Shown here one piece after another: positions 62,070 through 64,000 of a stretch of 64,000 nt of DNA; position 1 is the first letter of the stretch; each line of letters begins with the position of its first letter. Under the pieces are notes generated by a model. The model saw nothing but the letters and a program-made list of their open reading frames with translations, did not search any database and had not been told where the DNA came from. The DNA comes from Bimastos eiseni (taxonomy: Eukaryota; Annelida; Clitellata; Crassiclitellata; Lumbricidae). The position numbers and the translations under genes are program-made. The stretch lies in contig OY365816.1 of assembly GCA_959347315.1 (NCBI GenBank), positions 27,964,267 through 28,028,266 on the forward strand. Reading direction: 5' to 3'.

Positions 62070-62603
62070 GACAATTGCTTTTATTTCACCACTTTTCCAA
62101 TTAAAAAAACATTGAAACTAAATGGTGCATTATATAAACAGAGATTTCTATTCAACAAAGGTTCTGCTACTACAGAAAACTTGGAATGTGTTATATCAGG
62201 ACATGTTTGTGATTACATTAAAAAATATTTACATATACTTAAAGCAGATGTTTTTGAATTTAGTACCAAAGCACAATTACAGAGTGAAAATTTACACTAC
62301 CAAGCTGTGCCTCAGAATTACCAAATCCTCAAAAAAACTAGTAAACAAGCTTCAGCAACATTTCAGCTTTGCGTTTTGGCAACTTAGATAACTCTCAACA
62401 TTCTTGCGTAACAGTTTAAGAAAATATCAAGCCAGCATTCTTCAGCGTCCACCAAAACGTCGAACCATTCTCGTCGATTATGCGGCGCTGGTAATCAGTC
62501 ACTAGCAAAGTCAAAAATATCAGTCACGCTGCGCGTCTCGCAAGATAATCTCGTTTTCTCTCGTGGAACGTCTGTCAAAATCTGGGGTGGGACCGAGGGA
62601 TAC
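62070..62603 (-). other. Probable rab6 3' UTR
   Basis: Non-repetitive AT-rich DNA directly behind the rab6 stop. The minus-strand AATAAA (TTTATT on plus) near 62078 is the first clear polyadenylation signal. Short open frames here look like chance. Confidence 0.35.
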
Positions 62604-62671
62604 TCAGCAGCTACAGGATGAACGCGGGGCCTCTGCCTCGGGTGGAGTATCCTTTAGCTTCACTTCGGTCA
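62604..62671 (-). CDS. rab6: Rab6-like small GTPase, last coding exon (partial gene)
   Basis: Acceptor TATCCCGTAG, then TEVKLKDTPPEA and a C-terminal SSCSC before TGA. Rab6 proteins end in a xDIKLEKPQxxP...CSC tail whose two cysteines are geranylgeranylated, and the last exon boundary lies just before IDIKLEK, as here. Rab6 acts in Golgi retrograde transport. The GTPase core exons are not in the window and should lie to the right. The match is short, so another CSC-ending Rab is possible. Confidence 0.68.
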
Positions 62672-63444
62672 CTACGGGATAAAATTAAGGAAACACACAA
62701 CAACGAACATGCATATCTAAACTATCATAATGCAAATGAATGACATGCAAGTCTATTACGAAAGCAACAATGTGGACATCAAAGGAAGAAATATTTTTAA
62801 TTACTGCCTAATTTGAAATTATTTTAACCAATTAATGAAAAATAGAACTATCAAAGTCGTTTGTGCCATTTTTCTATGATGCCGAAAACGAAACATATAT
62901 AATATAAAATTAAATTATCGTTTACTGAAGAGTTGCATTGGTTCCCCAGTCACTGTTGGTACACACTTATCGCTAAATGGTTAAATAATATCTTGTTTCT
63001 GTTTTACTATTTAAATAAAATAAATAAACCCCGCTTTAGTTATTTTAATAATATTTAATCCTGCAACCTATCTATTTCCGATCTTACATATCTGATTTAA
63101 AATCTTATCAATCAATTTACAGTTTCTGATATAATTCAATGAAATAATTTATTTGAAAATTTATTATGTATTCCATGCACAAGGGAATGTTGACTGTACA
63201 CTGCTCTAAGCCATTGTTTCAAAACCCATTCTATCAACTATTGTTAACTACAAGGCCCTCCTATGATGAAGAGAATTTCCAATTCCATATCCAGGATTTG
63301 CGCAATTTCAAACCCGTAATAAGTAATCAATTTTTAAATTTTAGGGTAAAAGAGCCATTTAACATGAAATGACTCACACAAATGAAACTGTTGGGAAATG
63401 TCATACTTGTAAGCATTCTGCTCTACCCCAATACGACCAATACA

Positions 63445-63930
63445 TAACGGCAGAAATGAACATTCAATGACGACAATGAACATTCAATCACACCAATTAA
63501 TAATTTAATATTCAATCCCAACAATGAATATTCAATGACGACAATGAATATTCATTTACAAGAGCTTATCGAAGGGAACAAAATGAGTACACAACACTGA
63601 CATGCAACAGAGACAGACCTTGATGTTCTGAGATACGCCTCCTAAATACGTTCACAGACGACTACATGTCATGCAATGATGCAGACCATCAGAGGGAACG
63701 ACGGCAGCTCGCATGGGAAGGCCTTTGCACGAAGGTTAGCTCATCCACCAAGACACATACAGGCAACCATATTAAACACACACAATGGCTGTGGCCTTCT
63801 CAAGCTAAACCTTAGAACTATATATATATATATATATACAATGTATATATATATATACAAATATATATATATACGTATATATACAATGTGTATATATATA
63901 CAATGTATATATATATATATATATATATAC
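63445..63930. repeat. About 23-bp tandem repeat and TA runs
   Basis: ACAATGAATATTCAATGACG repeated at 63455-63562; TA runs at 63818-63930. Confidence 0.8.
63658..63734 (+). CDS. Candidate exon of an unknown gene
   Basis: Bounded by TTCACAG and GTTAGC, it is open in one phase for 25 codons (DYMSCNDADHQRERRQLAW). It lies on the strand opposite rab6. I cannot name a family; it may be chance. Confidence 0.2.
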
Positions 63931-64000
63931 TATGCCAAACATCTGTATATGTTATATATCGCTTTAATTTTTCCCATGCAGCACAGTATTTAGACAATAT

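Noticed and set aside
63600..63660. Minus-strand stretch reading VFRRRISEH as the Rab6 LFRRV exon
   Set aside because: Similarity stops after a few residues and the following residues do not match the Rab6 pattern.

Overview
This is eukaryotic DNA, most likely from a marine invertebrate. Genes are split into short exons (about 70-250 bp) with GT-AG introns, and are embedded in AT-rich DNA full of microsatellites, minisatellites, tRNA-derived SINE pieces and small transposon relics. There are no bacterial operons or prokaryotic RNA genes. A dve gene (a family reported from invertebrates but not vertebrates) together with CASK and rab6 points to a non-vertebrate metazoan. I favour an invertebrate deuterostome or lophotrochozoan, but the species cannot be fixed from the sequence alone. 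All spliced models below were assembled by eye from splice sites, reading phase and remembered family similarity.

Three genes can be read. (1) dve, plus strand, 5388-16954, five coding exons, 677 codons plus stop. It encodes a compass-family transcription factor with an N-terminal CMP/ULD-type domain, a CUT-like segment and two atypical homeodomains. (2) CASK, minus strand, 49525 down to 22708, 22 coding exons, 921 codons plus stop, with every splice phase consistent. It encodes the MAGUK scaffold with pseudokinase, two L27, PDZ, SH3 and guanylate-kinase-like domains. (3) rab6, minus strand: only the last coding exon (62604-62671, prenylation motif CSC), the rest lying beyond the right edge. 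dve and CASK converge tail to tail; CASK and rab6 lie head to tail.

Layout: 1-5.3 kb is upstream DNA of dve with SINE tails, GA repeats and GTCTCG hexamer blocks. 5.4-17.6 kb is dve, with GC-rich complex islands in introns 1 and 3, two MITE-like elements and several SINEs. 17.6-22.7 kb is the intergenic region between the two gene ends, closing with an AGGTCA-rich array whose first unit supplies the CASK stop codon. 22.7-49.5 kb is CASK. Its introns carry a 33-copy ATTTGCAT-octamer array, inverted octamer-containing arrays around exon 6, a 69-bp minisatellite, two LINE relics and many simple repeats. 49.5-62.6 kb is upstream of CASK. It holds a roughly 2.9-kb homopyrimidine tract with a 200-N assembly gap, a 274-bp CT run ending in telomere-like repeats, an unexplained open region at 55.5-55.9 kb and a GC-richer island near 58.7-59.1 kb. 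62.6-64 kb is the start of rab6 intronic sequence.

Nothing here looks like a mobile defence system, CRISPR or gene cluster. The points of interest are two divergent versions of known regulators (an Asn51-less homeodomain in Dve; extra lost kinase residues in CASK) and the unusual repeat architecture inside CASK.
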